DNA from: Lineus longissimus
Taxonomy: Eukaryota > Nemertea > Pilidiophora > Heteronemertea > Lineidae
Length of the DNA stretch: 64,000 nt
Reading direction: 5' to 3'
NCBI RefSeq assembly: GCF_910592395.1
Contig: NC_088313.1
Coordinates: 12,976,437-13,040,436 of the forward strand
Every line of letters begins with the position of its first letter. Position 1 is the stretch's first letter. The notes under the pieces are model-generated. The model was not told the origin of the DNA. It did not search any database and saw only the letters and a program-made list of their open reading frames with translations. Positions 43,592 to 55,555 of the stretch are shown piece by piece. Position numbers and translations under genes: made by a program.

Positions 43592-44770
43592 TAATATGTA
43601 AAGAGCAATCTCTAGTGAACTCACACAACTGTTTGACATGGGGGAGCCCCCAAACCCCCGTCCTTCTGACATAAATAGCCAGTACATTGGGGGATGAGTC
43701 CCCCAAACCCCCTCCCCGTTCTCTGAAAGTGACAGGTTTTAGTCAGTACATTGGGGGGAGGCCCCCCCCCCAAACCCCCTCCATTGGACTCTAAAAATAG
43801 AATTCCTTGGAGACGCTGAACAATAAGGCCCCATAAAGAAATAGTCCCCGCCCCGGTAGCTGTCTCATATCTGATGAAAGAAGCAGCTCTTTGTGGTGAA
43901 ATAATAATTGAATGCATGTCATGACACCCAGGAGCTTTTTCTCATTTCTGAAACAGTTGCATGGTTGCAATGAATTGCCAAATCAGTCCGTCAAATCTCA
44001 ATAAAAATTGAAATGTCACAACTGTCTCCACCGACGTTGTCCTGTATGTCCTAGCAGACGATTTTTAAATAAATTATGTGATTGATATACCATTGGAATG
44101 AATTATTTCTTCAATGATATGAAAGTTGAAAACCCTCTGACATGTCTGAGTACAAAAATGCAGAGGCAAGACACATCATGCATGTCATGACACCCAGGAG
44201 CTTTTTCTCATTTCTGAAACAGTTGCATGGTTGGAATGAATTTCCAAATCAGTCCGTCAAATCTCTATCCAAATGGAACTTTAAGACCACTCTATAATTG
44301 TGTAGTAGTGTTAAAACTGACTTTTTTGAAGTAAAGTACGTAAATCGAGAAGAAGAGGACGTTTGCTTTGGTCTGCAATAAAATGTCACATCTGTCTCCG
44401 CCGACGTTGTTCTGTACATATGTCCTAGCAGACGATTTTTAAAATCATGATGTCCCACACCCGCACTTCAGTGGCGCCGGTGTGAATAAATCTACTTGCG
44501 TGAATGGTCAATGGCTCATGACGTCATGAAATAATTGCGTCACGAGGAAGGAAACAATGGGAATCATGGTAACTGTGGTTGCGGTGCGTCGTGAAAGCAG
44601 GATCGGCAAGCGCGGCCCGTATGGAATGCAGCAAACTGTACCGGAACCGGAACTGTCATGGGTCTGCACAATTTTTTCAGATTCGATGGACATGATGGAT
44701 ATATGAATTTTGTTTACACTTTATACATACACGTAACCATTACACTCACTACGTTGTGTGAGTTATTAAA
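43592..44770. repeat. 1.2-kb dispersed repeat, copy a
   Basis: It begins taatatgtaaagagcaatct and ends cactacgttgtgtgagtta. Near the ends aactcacacaac and gttgtgtgagtt are inverted. G- and C-runs (43,640-43,790) could form quadruplexes. A diverged copy lies at 47,518-48,734, also in unit 4. Open frames such as the one rich in GGG and PPP on the minus strand are by-products of the G/C runs. Confidence 0.7.
43916..44445. repeat. Local tandem duplication of about 265 bp within the 1.2-kb repeat
   Basis: catgtcatgacacccaggag is found at 43,916 and again at 44,183, followed in both by ctcatttctgaaacagttgc and later by ctagcagacgatttttaaa. The second copy carries extra sequence in its middle. Confidence 0.8.
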
Positions 44771-45100
44771 GCGGAGCGCTGATTGGTCCATACTATGGGT
44801 GTGTGGTGTGCATGCCGTCACGTGCATGCCCATATTTGGGATATCAGTACTGTACACTGGAGGCGAGGTACGACTGGGTTGTTCCAAAATAAACAGTATT
44901 GAATTGGATATGCGACTGATTTCTAAACTACCGTCTAATTCCGATCTGATCATGCAAAAATAAGCTCCAAATATTGATTCGTAACAACCTTAGGTTCCAA
45001 TGGCATTATTTCATGTTTTTATGCATTTTAAGAACTGTTTCCAAGGTTTATCACTGGTTCCAAGGTTTCACTGTTTCCAAGCTTTATCACCTACCCTTTT

Positions 45101-47517
45101 GGATACTCATGTATTATGCTAAATGACCTTGAATGACCTTGAATGACGTTTGACAGTGAGATTGGTCGCGGTTTGACTGATATTTCTGCTCCTATGCCGG
45201 AATTTCAAATTTAATTGCATAAGGAATGGGCGGCTTTTTATTGCAGTATGTCTGTTCTTCCTCTGGCTCATCATGAGTAAACTATTTTTCTAAACGTGTT
45301 TGATGCTTTTCCAATTTTGTTTCAGCTCTTAGATAGTAGAAAACGCGTTATTCGTTATTTCTAGTACGCACAAGTCTTGGCGCGAAATACCTTTCCCGCC
45401 ACGTGAGGTCGGAAAAATCGATATAAGAACCAAGACGACACAGGATAGATCCATGTGTCCAAGAACGCCTTACCTTACTAGTGCACCGATCCACGTGGAA
45501 AGGGTCGACGAGAGCTAACTCGGGTCAAATCGGAGTCAACATCGGAAAAGGGTGATAATTCAGTCAGAATTTGAATATTTCGTTTTTATGCAATTTGTTG
45601 ATTGAGGCTGCTTAGTATATAGAACAGGAGGTGACTGGGTAGCCGACCGCTGGGTAATATTGTCCTGAATAATGCCAATGGTCCTTTAATGCCAACCCGA
45701 TTTAAAATATTTTTTACATTTAATCATAATTATCATGTCACTGAACAACTTGATTGGGCATCTCATAAAACATAACCCATGCTGGAATGGAAACAGGATT
45801 TTACAAGTAGGAAACAGAGGTTTAGAACTTTATGCTATAATCGATTAAACAACTGATAAGACGATCGAGATAATATATTTGGCTTCATTTGATAAGAGCT
45901 AGACTGTACATTCGTAAGAATATTCTTGCAAAATTCTTAGTACAGTTAAGATCTTAACTAAGTAATCTTGCAACGAAATGCACATGCACTCGTTCACAAA
46001 ACTGAATAAGATCTTAAAAATCTTATACAAATCTTATCTGGATTTTGGCCCGGGAGAGCCACGATAATCAATTCCTGTCGCATGCAGTTACCTGCGATGA
46101 CAACCGTAAACATGGTGAACGAGGGATTTTTGTCGCATGCAATCATGATCACAGGTCGCAGTGACAAAAAAACACAAGTCTGCTTTTAGATTCAATGATC
46201 TGCATCGCAATAGCTACGTAACTGCATTTGGTATATCTGAAGATGCGTATTGTGTCGAATTCTATTCCGCGAAATCGATTTTCGAAACAATCGATGACAA
46301 AATAAGGTCATGCGTGATTGTTTTCCTTGAATCAATTTTACTAAATACAATTATTGACGCTGGTTGTGTTGTGAGCGATTAAACGTTGTCTTGTCAAAGC
46401 TACAGTAATCGTGGCATCAAGATATATTGCATCGGTTGTGTCTGTCGCAGCAGAAATAGGAACGCCAGATCAGAGAGGTGACTAAACATGCTCTTTTCGT
46501 TATTCACATTTATCCTAATCAGCGACTCTTGTAGCGGAGGGCTGATGTTGTGGTGAAAAATATTAGATACCCACATCATGTCAGCTGTTTTCCCCGACAA
46601 CAGAGCCACAACAGGAGAGCTCAGGCACTAAAGGCACTGATCAGGAATTAGGGCATCCTGGCACCAGTGGTTTTCAATATATTCCAGTGATTTACTTTGG
46701 CGAACTATTGACCAAACGAAACCGGATATACCTAATTACTCTTTTCGCATGTTCAATGTGTGCTTTTACCTTTGATGTATGTTGTTGTGAATTAAAAACG
46801 TCCTTGGTTTCTTCAGTTGACGTGTCTAGCATTTCACCGACGAATGTTTGGGTTCACCGCGCTGACTGCAGTCTTAGCGTATGTAATTTGTGCACAAATG
46901 CATTTGAGATATACATGTACGCTCGTGCCATACAATATTCTGCATTTTAACATAACCCAGGAGGCTCTTGGTTGAGTTTCCAAGGCTTACTATGATTTGT
47001 GATACCAAAGTACTTTAGAATGACACTTCGACAATCAATTCGTCATTGATCCATTCCCGAAATATGTTCTTCTTCACAGATGTTTTCACACATTTCGCGA
47101 GTAGGTCACGATCGCGAAAGCATTCTGCCATGAAAATCGTTTGCTTTTCAGCAAGAATTCCATGTCATTGTTGCTATGTTGGCATTGCATCTAGCTATAG
47201 GCCCTATTTCGATCGTGGTGATTAAAGAGACTGCGCATACCCTTCGCAATTAGCACGTATCGTAATTATACATAAAAAACCTAATTTCCACACACTTGAA
47301 TAGTGCCCAACACTCGTTGGTCCTTGGTGTACCTTATGTGCACCCAGGACCAATCTTGGTGTACCTTAACTGCACTTAAGGATCCTTATGTGATATCCAG
47401 TGTGAAATTCGCGCCCATTAAAAACCTGTGTCTGAGGTTGAAAATGGTATGTTTGTCTTGTAGCAAATCAGAAAATCTCGTGTCGAACATTTGCTCGATT
47501 TTACCCTAAAAAAAGTG
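45101..47517. other. Shared non-coding block of the array unit (unit 4)
   Basis: Parallel to 14,531-16,502 and 17,241-17,840 but without the LINE fragment, so it shows the empty site ctgcattttaacataaccc at 46,941. Small frames (46,161-46,382; 46,687-46,950) have shifted counterparts in units 2 and 3. Confidence 0.55.
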
Positions 47518-48734
47518 TAATATGTAAAGTGCAAGCTCTAGTGAACTCACACAACTGTTTGACATGGGGAGCCCCCCCCCCCCCCCATCCCCGTCCTTCT
47601 GTTGTGTTTAAGCCAGTGCATTGGGGGATTTCCCCAAAGCCTCCTCCTTCTTACATGTTTTAGCACGAGAAATGGGGGGAAGGCCATTGGGCTCTCATTA
47701 AGTCCTTCTGAGACGCTTATCCCGAGGCGATGCAGTGGAACTCCCAAACCATCTCGAGTCCTTCTGACACCTTTTAGTGGTGCGCTAATCTCAACCATCA
47801 TTACCCTTCCTTTTTATGCTATTGCCAATTCCAACCATGACACTTCCTTCTCATAGTCAAACATGCTAGAGCTATCTCTAACCATGACCTTTGATTTTGA
47901 TGCTATCGCTAACTCCAACAATTACCCAGACTTTTCATGCTATAGCTAACCCCAACCATGACCCTTCCTTCTCATATGCTATAGCTAACACAACCATGAC
48001 TTTTGATTTTGATGCTGATGCTAACTCCAACCATTAACCATCCTTTTCATCGAGAATGAATGAGGTGGTTATACTTTTTTTTGGGAGACACCCTGTAGTA
48101 CACAATGAAACCGAACATTCACCCACACCAAACAATCAATTTCAGATCAAATATAATGATTTTAGTGCACCGAGGGTAGTTTACAGATAAATTGACAAAT
48201 GCAAATTGCATGTTTGTTAATAAAAACAATTAACTGCTTCAAAAGACCAGCCCGGCAAGTGTGGAAATGAACAAGTTGTTATTTTTGGTTTTTCGGACCA
48301 GATGGAATTTGTAAAAACGAAATATTGTCACTAAAAGAGATTATCATTTCAATAATTTGACTTTTGATTAGTTTATTTTCTATTAGCATCAATCCAAAAA
48401 TAAAACAAATGTAAAGTTCGGGGCAAAAAGACCAACATTGACCTTTTTCCGTCACGTCTTGTCGAAGTGTTTTTTCCCCTTTCGTTTTGAATTTTCCTTT
48501 CCGTTGCCACCGCCACTTGCTCAAGACGCTGCCGGTACTTCGGTGCATTCCTTTGTTGAGTCTTTAGAGGGGCGTTAGGGGACGGTAGCAGTGCAGGAAA
48601 AATCGGAACCAGAATTGTCATGGGTCTGCACAATTTTTTTCAGATTCGGTGGACATGATGGATATATGCATTTTGTTTACACTTTACATACAGTGTATAC
48701 GTAACCATTTGACTCACTACGTTGTGTGAGTTAC
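47518..48734. repeat. 1.2-kb dispersed repeat, copy b
   Basis: Diverged copy of 43,592-44,770. It interrupts unit sequence that is continuous in unit 2 (aaagtgtata...tacatatatgacagatgg, about 17,850-17,875). It has a C16 run at about 47,567 and a minisatellite at 47,790-48,050. Confidence 0.7.
47790..48050. repeat. Minisatellite with ctaactccaaccat units
   Basis: Four to five imperfect copies of a period of about 50 bp, each with tatgctatagctaa-like and ccaaccatgaccc-like parts and an intervening tgattttgatgct. The second copy of the duplicated region repeats it at 63,510-63,770. Confidence 0.7.
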
Positions 48735-49005
48735 AAATACACATGTATGACAGATGGTGGTAAGAAATAAAGAAAAAGTATTTTTAAAAACATAATACTA
48801 TATACTATGTAATCAAGTATGCTGTATGAGATGATTCCCGCATCCATGCAGACGCCCGTTCATTGCATACGCATGCGCAATGACCCCTAGATCCTGCCAC
48901 TGATGCCGAAATGACATTTTGACGCCTGGTTTACATTTCGTGTTCAGCTAAGCCACGGGTGTAGAGCAAACGCACGCGTACCCAACTTCGGACACAGGTT
49001 CTTAA

Positions 49006-49769
49006 AGGGAATGGCCCGCCAAAAAATGGGGAGTTTTGGACGGCCCGGTCAAAACCTGAGGCGGGAATAAGGTTTCATTGATAAATATAAGGAGTTTCAA
49101 GGCCCCCAAATCACTTGTAAGGTTCAATAGATACTGGCCTTTCATTGGTTTACCGTCTGCGTATCATTTACATACTCTCATTTTGAAAAATATGACAATA
49201 TTTACGATCACGTTATTGATTTTTGCAACATTTTCGGTAACGCGCCCCTTGCGGATCTGTAAGGTACCATTCGGATGCTTGAAAAATGCTTGTCTCGTCG
49301 ATTCGCTCGCGGATAAACGCATCAGGTTGACTGCAGCAACTTTTAATTGTTGGAGACAGAGAAGGAAGGAATATGATTATCAGTTTGATGAAAACTTTGC
49401 AAAGTTTCTTCTTGGGACTCGAAATCCATACTACTATTCTCTCCATTTTCCATTTTCTCCTCTCTCCAACTCACTACTATCGCTATTGACTGCGTAACAT
49501 ACACTAACATTCTTTCGCTATCATTGCTAACTTCATTTACTAGAACACTGGCCTCTTTGTAGCCGATTATGTAAGCCATAGTGGAAACACCTGACAGCGC
49601 CGCCCGGCATGATCCACGTGCTACTGGCATATTTATAACTCGTAGTAAATAAGGTTGTAAAAATATGCAAATGAGATGCCGTATATGGAAACCATGACGT
49701 CACTAAGCAGTTCTTATTTCTGCTACGGGTGGCGCTGTTGCTTGCTTCTGGAGGCGCTATTCAACCTCT
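49006..49769. mobile_element. 764-bp insertion in unit 4, possibly TTAA-flanked
   Basis: Unit 2 is continuous across this point (ggacacaggtttttagtcgg at 18,558). In unit 4 the sequence between two TTAA tetramers (49,002-49,005 and 49,770-49,773) is extra. The termini are not clear inverted repeats. It contains opposed open frames: 49,078-49,497 on plus and 49,630-49,343 on minus. The minus frame contains a well-placed ATGGCTTACATAATCGG start. I cannot tell whether either is real. Confidence 0.5.
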
Positions 49770-50022
49770 TTAATTGGAATTGTCAATCTGGTTGCACATA
49801 AAGATCCTTTAAACCAGCTACCAGGAGCATCCTGGGTGTTAAGGTACACCTAGGTTGGTCCTTGGTGCACTTAAGGTGATCATGGCATTTAAGGTGCACC
49901 CATAAAGCCATTTTTCCGTAAAGTTTTGTCTGTGGCATTTATTTGCTCTGGCACCATCAATATCTCGAGAAAGAAGGTCGTCCAATCAAGAATTCTATTG
50001 GTTGAGTTCGTAGACCGTGTAA

Positions 50023-50355
50023 ATGCAATTCATGACTAAATGGGAGTCATTGCACGTCCTGACCAACATGGATAGAGCTTCAGCAAGTTTAGTGTTTTCC
50101 TCATTTCAATTCATGACAATGCATATTAACGGAACTGATAACAATTTAACTTTCGCAATCTTACGAGTTCAGTCAATTCTTCGATGTGGTATGGCATGCT
50201 CGAATATTCAGTTGTGCGTTGCCTTTATCATTACCCACCAGAACGAGCATGACGGCCATGATCAGACGGGAACCTGTCATCTTCACAAGAATGCTGCTAC
50301 CAAGGACTGGAATTGCAGAGACTGGAAAACAAGACATCGGCTTTGGAAAAAGCAG
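50023..50355 (+). pseudogene. Array gene copy 4, exon A (PAN/apple-like)
   Basis: It keeps the cysteine pattern (LRCGMACSNIQLCVAFIIT, TCHLHKNAATKDWNCRD) and the AAGCAG|GTAGTC donor in phase 0. The leader (MQFMTKWESLHVLTNMDRA) is less hydrophobic than in copy 2. The exon is open, but the downstream exon B is frameshifted, so the copy as a whole is treated as a pseudogene. Confidence 0.6.
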
Positions 50356-51258
50356 GTAGTCAATATTTCGTTTTTTTATGCACAACATATTTTGCAATAA
50401 AAACATAATTTGCTGTTGTTGCGAGCCAACCGGTTAGTCACCAGGGCGGCCTTCTTTGCCCTACTGACAAGTCCACCCTTGGCTGATATCGCAATTGCGT
50501 TAGTCCTGGACTGGTTGCCTACCCGAGCTAATGATAATGAGGCCAGTGTTCCCCAAACATTACTTTTAGTATGTTAGGTTTAAATACAGCTTGTATGAAT
50601 GGCTCGTTCTATTGAACGATCGCCATTATTCGCGCATTGCGCCCATCGTTGTTAGAATTTTCTTGGGCGACATTCTCTCATGATCGGAGCGCCCGAGAAT
50701 GGAACATGCAACTATATGCAGCTAACAGAAACCAAATTCTCGTGCGAATGCATGGCGTACAGTCAACTGAGGAATAAGGTGTACACTATGGGCCGTGAAA
50801 ACCGCAAAAAATCTGTACATGTTTTTGTGAGCGGTCGTCGCTCGCGCAAACTTGTCTTGCATGTTTTTGTGAAAGAGGACGTCGAAGAACGCGGTCGTAT
50901 ATCAAAACAGACGTTGGGTGGCGCTCGCGCAAACTTCCCTCACATGTTTTTGTGAAAGAGGACGTCGGAGAACGCGGTCGTATAAAAAACGACGTTGGGT
51001 GGCGCTCGAGACGGGTCATCCTATTTAGCGTCCAGTGGCGACCAGTGGCGTCCAACGCGAAATAATAGGGTGTATATGGTTAAAAATGTTTTCAAGCTCC
51101 TAAAACACTTTCAATAAACAAGATTTAGAAGTTTGGTGGAGTTTGCAAACCTAGTTTTTGAATAATTATCACCAGAAAACGATCTTAGTATGCCAACCTG
51201 ATGCCAGATCCCGATTCCGCTTTTTCATTTAACCCGAGGAACGGCAGCTAAAACAAAC

Positions 51259-51304
51259 ATGGCGTCCAGTACTTTTGCTGGACGCATACTCAGATCGTTT
51301 TCTG
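51259..51304 (+). other. Exon-like start in the FB3 loop
   Basis: caaacATGGCGTCCAG in the loop opens a frame reading MASSTFAGRILRSFSGDNYS, which continues into the right arm and stops after 35 codons. TTTCTG|GTGATA after codon 15 is a possible donor. The N-terminus has the basic, hydroxylated character of a mitochondrial presequence. Too short to identify. Confidence 0.3.
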
Positions 51305-51528
51305 GTGATAATTATTCAAAAACTAGGTTTGCAAACTCCACCAAACTTCTAAATCTTGTTTATTGAAAGTGTTTTAGGAGCTTGAAAACATTGTTAACCA
51401 TATACACCCTATTATTTCGCGTTGGACGCCACTGGTCGCCACTGGACGCTAAATAGGATGACCCGTCTCGAGCGCCATCCAACGTCTGTTTTTTTTATAC
51501 GACCGCGTTCTTCGACGTCCTCTTTCAC

Positions 51529-51977
51529 AGACAAGACCACTAATGAATATTCATAGGTTGGATGGTCGAGGCCTATCAATTAGACGAGTGCATGTTTTTT
51601 ACTCTCAAGAACATATTTGGAGACGTATTGAAAAAATATTTGCTGTGGCAAGTCTACAGATATAAATAAATTGTTTGGTAAAAAAAATAATTTTGAATTT
51701 CGACAACCTGGCCATAGAGGGGGGGGGGGGGGGTTCAAATTTGGAGTGAAAATGGCCGATATGGGTAAAAATGTCCACTTGTGTCAAACTTGTCAATTTA
51801 AAAAAAAAATTCCGTGGTCAATCACCAATTTAAATCGCACCAGTTACTCGCAAGACTAACCCGTATATCATATCTGAATTTCAGTTTCACTACTTGACGC
51901 ATTCTTTGATGCGTCGCGGTCAAACATTGACAATTTAACTGCTAAAAGGCTTAAAAAATCTATTGTGGTCTTGTCTC
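51529..51977 (-). mobile_element. 449-bp MITE nested in FB3
   Basis: Inverse copy of the MITE at 18,017-18,459, with agacaagaccac and gtggtcttgtct ends and a perfect 5-bp duplication TTCAC (51,524-51,528 and 51,978-51,982). It contains a G18-type run near 51,718-51,735. Confidence 0.85.
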
Positions 51978-53205
51978 TTCACAAAAACATGTGAGGGAAG
52001 TTTGCGCGAGCGCCACCCAACGTCTGTTTTGATATACGACCGCGTTCTCCGACGTCCTCTTTCACAAAAACATGTGAGGGAAGTTTGCGCGAGCGCCACC
52101 CAACGTCTGTTTTGATATACGACCGCGTTCTTCGACGTCCTCTTTCACAAAAACATGCAAGACAAGTTTGCGCGAGCGACGACCGCTTACAAAAACATGT
52201 ACAGATTCTTTGCGGTTTTCACGGCCCATAGTACACCTACAACGTTGAGGGTGAATATCAGTCGTCTGATGATAACTTCGATTCAACTGAACTGGTAAAC
52301 ATTTTTCTCACAAATATATGATAAATTACGTGAAACTGCGCAATAAGACTTTGAAATCAAGACCGACCTGTGCTTTAGGCGTACATGTCAATAATGAAGT
52401 CGTATTACAAGTCTGCAATTTGGATAACAACTTCGTTGCAGCCATCTTATGCACTGATCCAATTTGATATTATAAACATTACTTTAAAACTCCAGATGGA
52501 ATGGCACAATGAAAACGTTCGTCGATTAACTGTATATTAGATAACCGTACGTAATTCGATATCAGAGATGAAGTCGGAGTGGGACTCGGAACGGGCCAAG
52601 GCTCCGATTTAGCGGAATCTGCAATAAACATTTGAAATGTTCCATTAGTATCAATTTGCTGAAACCTCTAAACAAGTATTTATGGACTTAGGAAAAAAAA
52701 AACCCAACATGCATGACAAAATGATCTGCATTATTCTTCTCGGGCCATTTCCACATGTGGTGGTGGGGGGAGAAGGCCAAACGTAGCAATTTTTACCAAT
52801 CATTATTATATACATATTCAATATCGATCTTTTCATGTGCACTGTTTTAGGGTGTTTCCGCCCAATTTTACCATATTTCCCAGTTTTCCCAATTTTCCGC
52901 AGTTTTCGTAGAGTCCGCTTTATTGCCCTGGCCGTCAGGATGAGATTCAGAGTGGCGCTCATTGTTGCCAACCTGTCTATAATATATACAGGGTATACCA
53001 AAGAGGCTGTATCCGCCTATGCGTTAATAATGGGTTTATATAAACAAGATGAGCGCATTACTTATGAAGATTGTCTAGTCAACAGAGAGAGACAGCCTTC
53101 CATCTCTCCCACAATGTAATGTATTCAAACCTAATTTCAACAATTTCATCCACTTCATTTAAAGATGTCATATCTTAACTTTTATCCGCCACGCCGAACT
53201 AGCAG

Positions 53206-54310
53206 AGGGGCACCTATCGGTCGTACCGTAATGTGAAGATCTATGGCCAGTTCCCACCGTGGGCGGCATCGGTATTTTACCACACAGGGCTGAGTGTCAT
53301 AGTCACAGTGGCTCTTTTTCATTACTCCTTGACACCTCATCGTAATGTTTACGTCTACAGCCAAGATGATATAAGCGGATATTTTAAACTGATGTATCAT
53401 TTTCATTTTCACGAGCTCGCATACATTGCTGGCGAATATGGCAATGATGTCATAGGTGTTAGCACTCATCATGGACGGAAATATGTCTCTAAAAAGTTTC
53501 GGGCATTTCAATTCGATTTGATTGGAAGTGGCAATTTCCGAGAGTTGATTCTACCGTATGGTGAACTTGAGAAAAGCGTCGGTCCAAAGAATTCGAGGTT
53601 CGAATATTTCCAAATGGTGTCATGTGGTGAGAATGTTGACCTTGGAGTTGACCTTTTGTTGCAAATTTCAGAAGCAGAAAAACAGGGGAAAAGACCTGTT
53701 TATGTCTTGGTTAAATTGGTATAAAATAGTAAATATAGGGTTTGTTCTTAAACTTCGGTATGTTAAAAGCCTAAAAGAGATAAACTACTCTCCTGTGCCT
53801 GAAGTCGAAAGTGCTTTATTATCTGATATAGATGACATCATCTTAGAGGATATCCGATGTGATTTGAATGGTTATCTCTATAAATCATCAGCTAGAACAC
53901 ACTCCATCACCATCTTAGAAAAACCGTACGAGTATAATAAATCCACGTCGATTATCTTACGTGATGATCTGTTCAGAAAATTGGGAGACTCCGCAATTCT
54001 GTCTTTGCTAGGATCATATAATGTCGTCGTTGAGGTTCATCGGGCGAAGTTCGTTACCATGAATGTAATACATGCTCCTAAGGATAGCTTTAGGCTTAAT
54101 CCTAAGAATCACGCTCTATTTCTGTTTAGGTTGCAAACGGGGCCATGCCTGTATGAATCCGAGGTCGAAGCTAAGAATACGTTATTGATGACCTTCCGTG
54201 ACCCTTTTGTCTTCAACCATTGGTTAATAGTCGGTGCGAATGAAAGATTACTTGCCTGGCCCAAATTCGGTACTGGTAAGCAGATGACTGCAAAGGTATT
54301 TACTCTGTAA
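53206..54310 (+). pseudogene. Array gene copy 4, exon B, frameshifted
   Basis: The acceptor and N-terminal part are as in copy 3 (GQFPPWAASVFYHTGLS). Near 53,638 gagaatgttgaccttggag replaces gagaatgttttcttggag, adding one base. The remaining exon, in the new frame, stays closely similar to copies 2 and 3 down to WPKFGTGKQMTAKVFTL and TAA at 54,310. A one-base sequencing error would give the same picture, but the bases around the shift are also changed. Confidence 0.8.
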
Positions 54311-55354
54311 CAAAGTACTCGGGTGGACTTATATTGTTTCTAAAGCTGAGCTGCACGAACAAATCTCACAGTAGCTGATTAAGAAATTAAGATGAGACGG
54401 ATACGGTACAGCTATGGATGCGATATTTCTGACTGCTACTATGTCTAATAATTCACTACTAACGTTCATTTTTCGGAATTTGCACACTAGAATCTTTGTC
54501 TAAATACTTATATCTACGCGAAATCGAAACAGACATCGTAGCATTCCACTCTCTACCGTAAGGAATTTCCGTGTTGCATAAATAAATTCATTGATATTCC
54601 GGCAGATATAATTGTATATTGAGGGAAATTACACATGCAGTAAAGTGTATTTCGGATTCTTTTAGATCTGGCCATATTTACTTGGCTCTTCTCTTCTTGT
54701 CACTGAATTGTAATAGTGTGATCACCAATATCATAGTAATGAAACACAGCCTTGGGCAGCCGGTGTCATATTATAGTTGACCAGGTTTAGTTGACACCAT
54801 AAAGGAGCATTGGTTAGGCAAGAGTCTTTAAATAAAAAATGTGAAAGACTCTCAGACTGGTTGAAAGACTCTTGTCAGGCAAATCCCAAGGATACTAAGT
54901 AATCTTGTTCTGAGCAACACAATTATATCTTTTAATAAATTTGATGTGGTCACATTCCTTAGTTCAACTAAGTCCCCTCGGCCAGACGAGATGAAAAACG
55001 CTATGAGCAAGTCGAGGACAGACTCTTATTTGAATGACGATCGCCGTATTTGAGAGATCATCTTTCAAATGAGAGTCTGGAAAGAGTCAGTTCGACCACT
55101 AAACTGTTATTGCAATACAACGCAATAGTTGGAAATTGAAAGTGAAAGAAAGCGTTATTCGGAGGTTTCAGCTTGCATCTTCTTTTATTGACGGTCATGG
55201 CCTCTATGCACCATATAATACAATCCATCAGAATACAAAACGGACGGAGAGTTTTTCCGGGGGGACATTTTCCACTTCTACACTGTACTGGATTGTGTGA
55301 CCCAGTTCAATTTTGTTATTGAACAATTGAGTTCACCATCGCGTTGCAAGGATA
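54311..55354. other. 3' flank of copy 4
   Basis: It matches the 3' flanks of units 1-3, with the putative poly(A) signal near 54,585 and the empty FB2 site at about 54,797. No gene. Confidence 0.55.
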
Positions 55355-55555
55355 TCTGGACGATTATCTTCATCGAATCGGAGCTTACGTCCTCGTTTCA
55401 AAGATGTCTGGTCGCCGTCGTCACCGAGTCGGAGTTCACGTCCGTGTTTTAACGATCGCTTGTCGAGTGTAGTCACCGCTAGTCGGAGCTTACGACCACG
55501 TTTCAACGATCTCAGGTTGAAAATCGTCTCCGAGTCGGAGTTCATGAAAATCTTC
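55355..55555. repeat. 52-bp minisatellite, unit 4
   Basis: Four imperfect units, the clearest copy of the minisatellite: cgagtcggagttcacgtccg, then agtcggagcttacgaccacg and cgagtcggagttcatg. A (ttc)n run follows at about 55,582. Confidence 0.75.

Larger units (their letters stand above)
42858..45093. mobile_element. hAT-like TIR element without transposase (2.24 kb)
   Basis: Terminal inverted repeats of about 55 bp: left taggtaaagcttggaaatag and right, inverted, taggtgataaagcttggaaa, both continuing to gataaaccttggaa. CCCTTTT flanks both sides (42,851-42,857 and 45,094-45,100), with an eighth base A against G, and units 2 and 3 have the empty site (gtccctttgagacactg). A 7-8 bp duplication fits hAT, but the superfamily is not proven. 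Inside are a 1.2-kb repeat and no transposase frame. The breakpoint of the 15.7-kb duplication (43,119) lies within it. Confidence 0.7.
50778..52237. mobile_element. Foldback element FB3 (1,460 bp) with nested MITE
   Basis: The outer ends are ggtgtacactatgggccgtg and its inverse (gtacacc at 52,231-52,237). The arms contain tandem sub-repeats of about 90 bp with gaaagaggacgtcg and gacgttgggtggcgctcg. The inner arms of about 195 bp (50,990-51,185 and 51,292-51,487) are almost perfect and enclose a 106-bp loop. The right arm is split by a 449-bp MITE. Unit 2 has the uninterrupted site (tcaactggtgtacacctaca, 19,738). Confidence 0.85.
50356..53205 (+). other. Intron between exon A and exon B (copy 4), expanded by FB3
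   Basis: Same donor and acceptor as in copies 2 and 3. The extra length is mainly the 1,460-bp foldback element at 50,778-52,237. Confidence 0.55.

Noticed and set aside
43621-43917. Minus-strand open frame rich in GGG and PPP (also 59,344-59,640, 47,547-47,801)
   Set aside because: The composition comes from G- and C-runs in a dispersed repeat. The two diverged repeat copies do not keep the frame.
46687-46950. 87-codon frame with a hydrophobic, cysteine-rich start (also in units 1, 5)
   Set aside because: Aligned with units 2 and 3, indels of sizes not divisible by three shift the frame, so coding is not supported.
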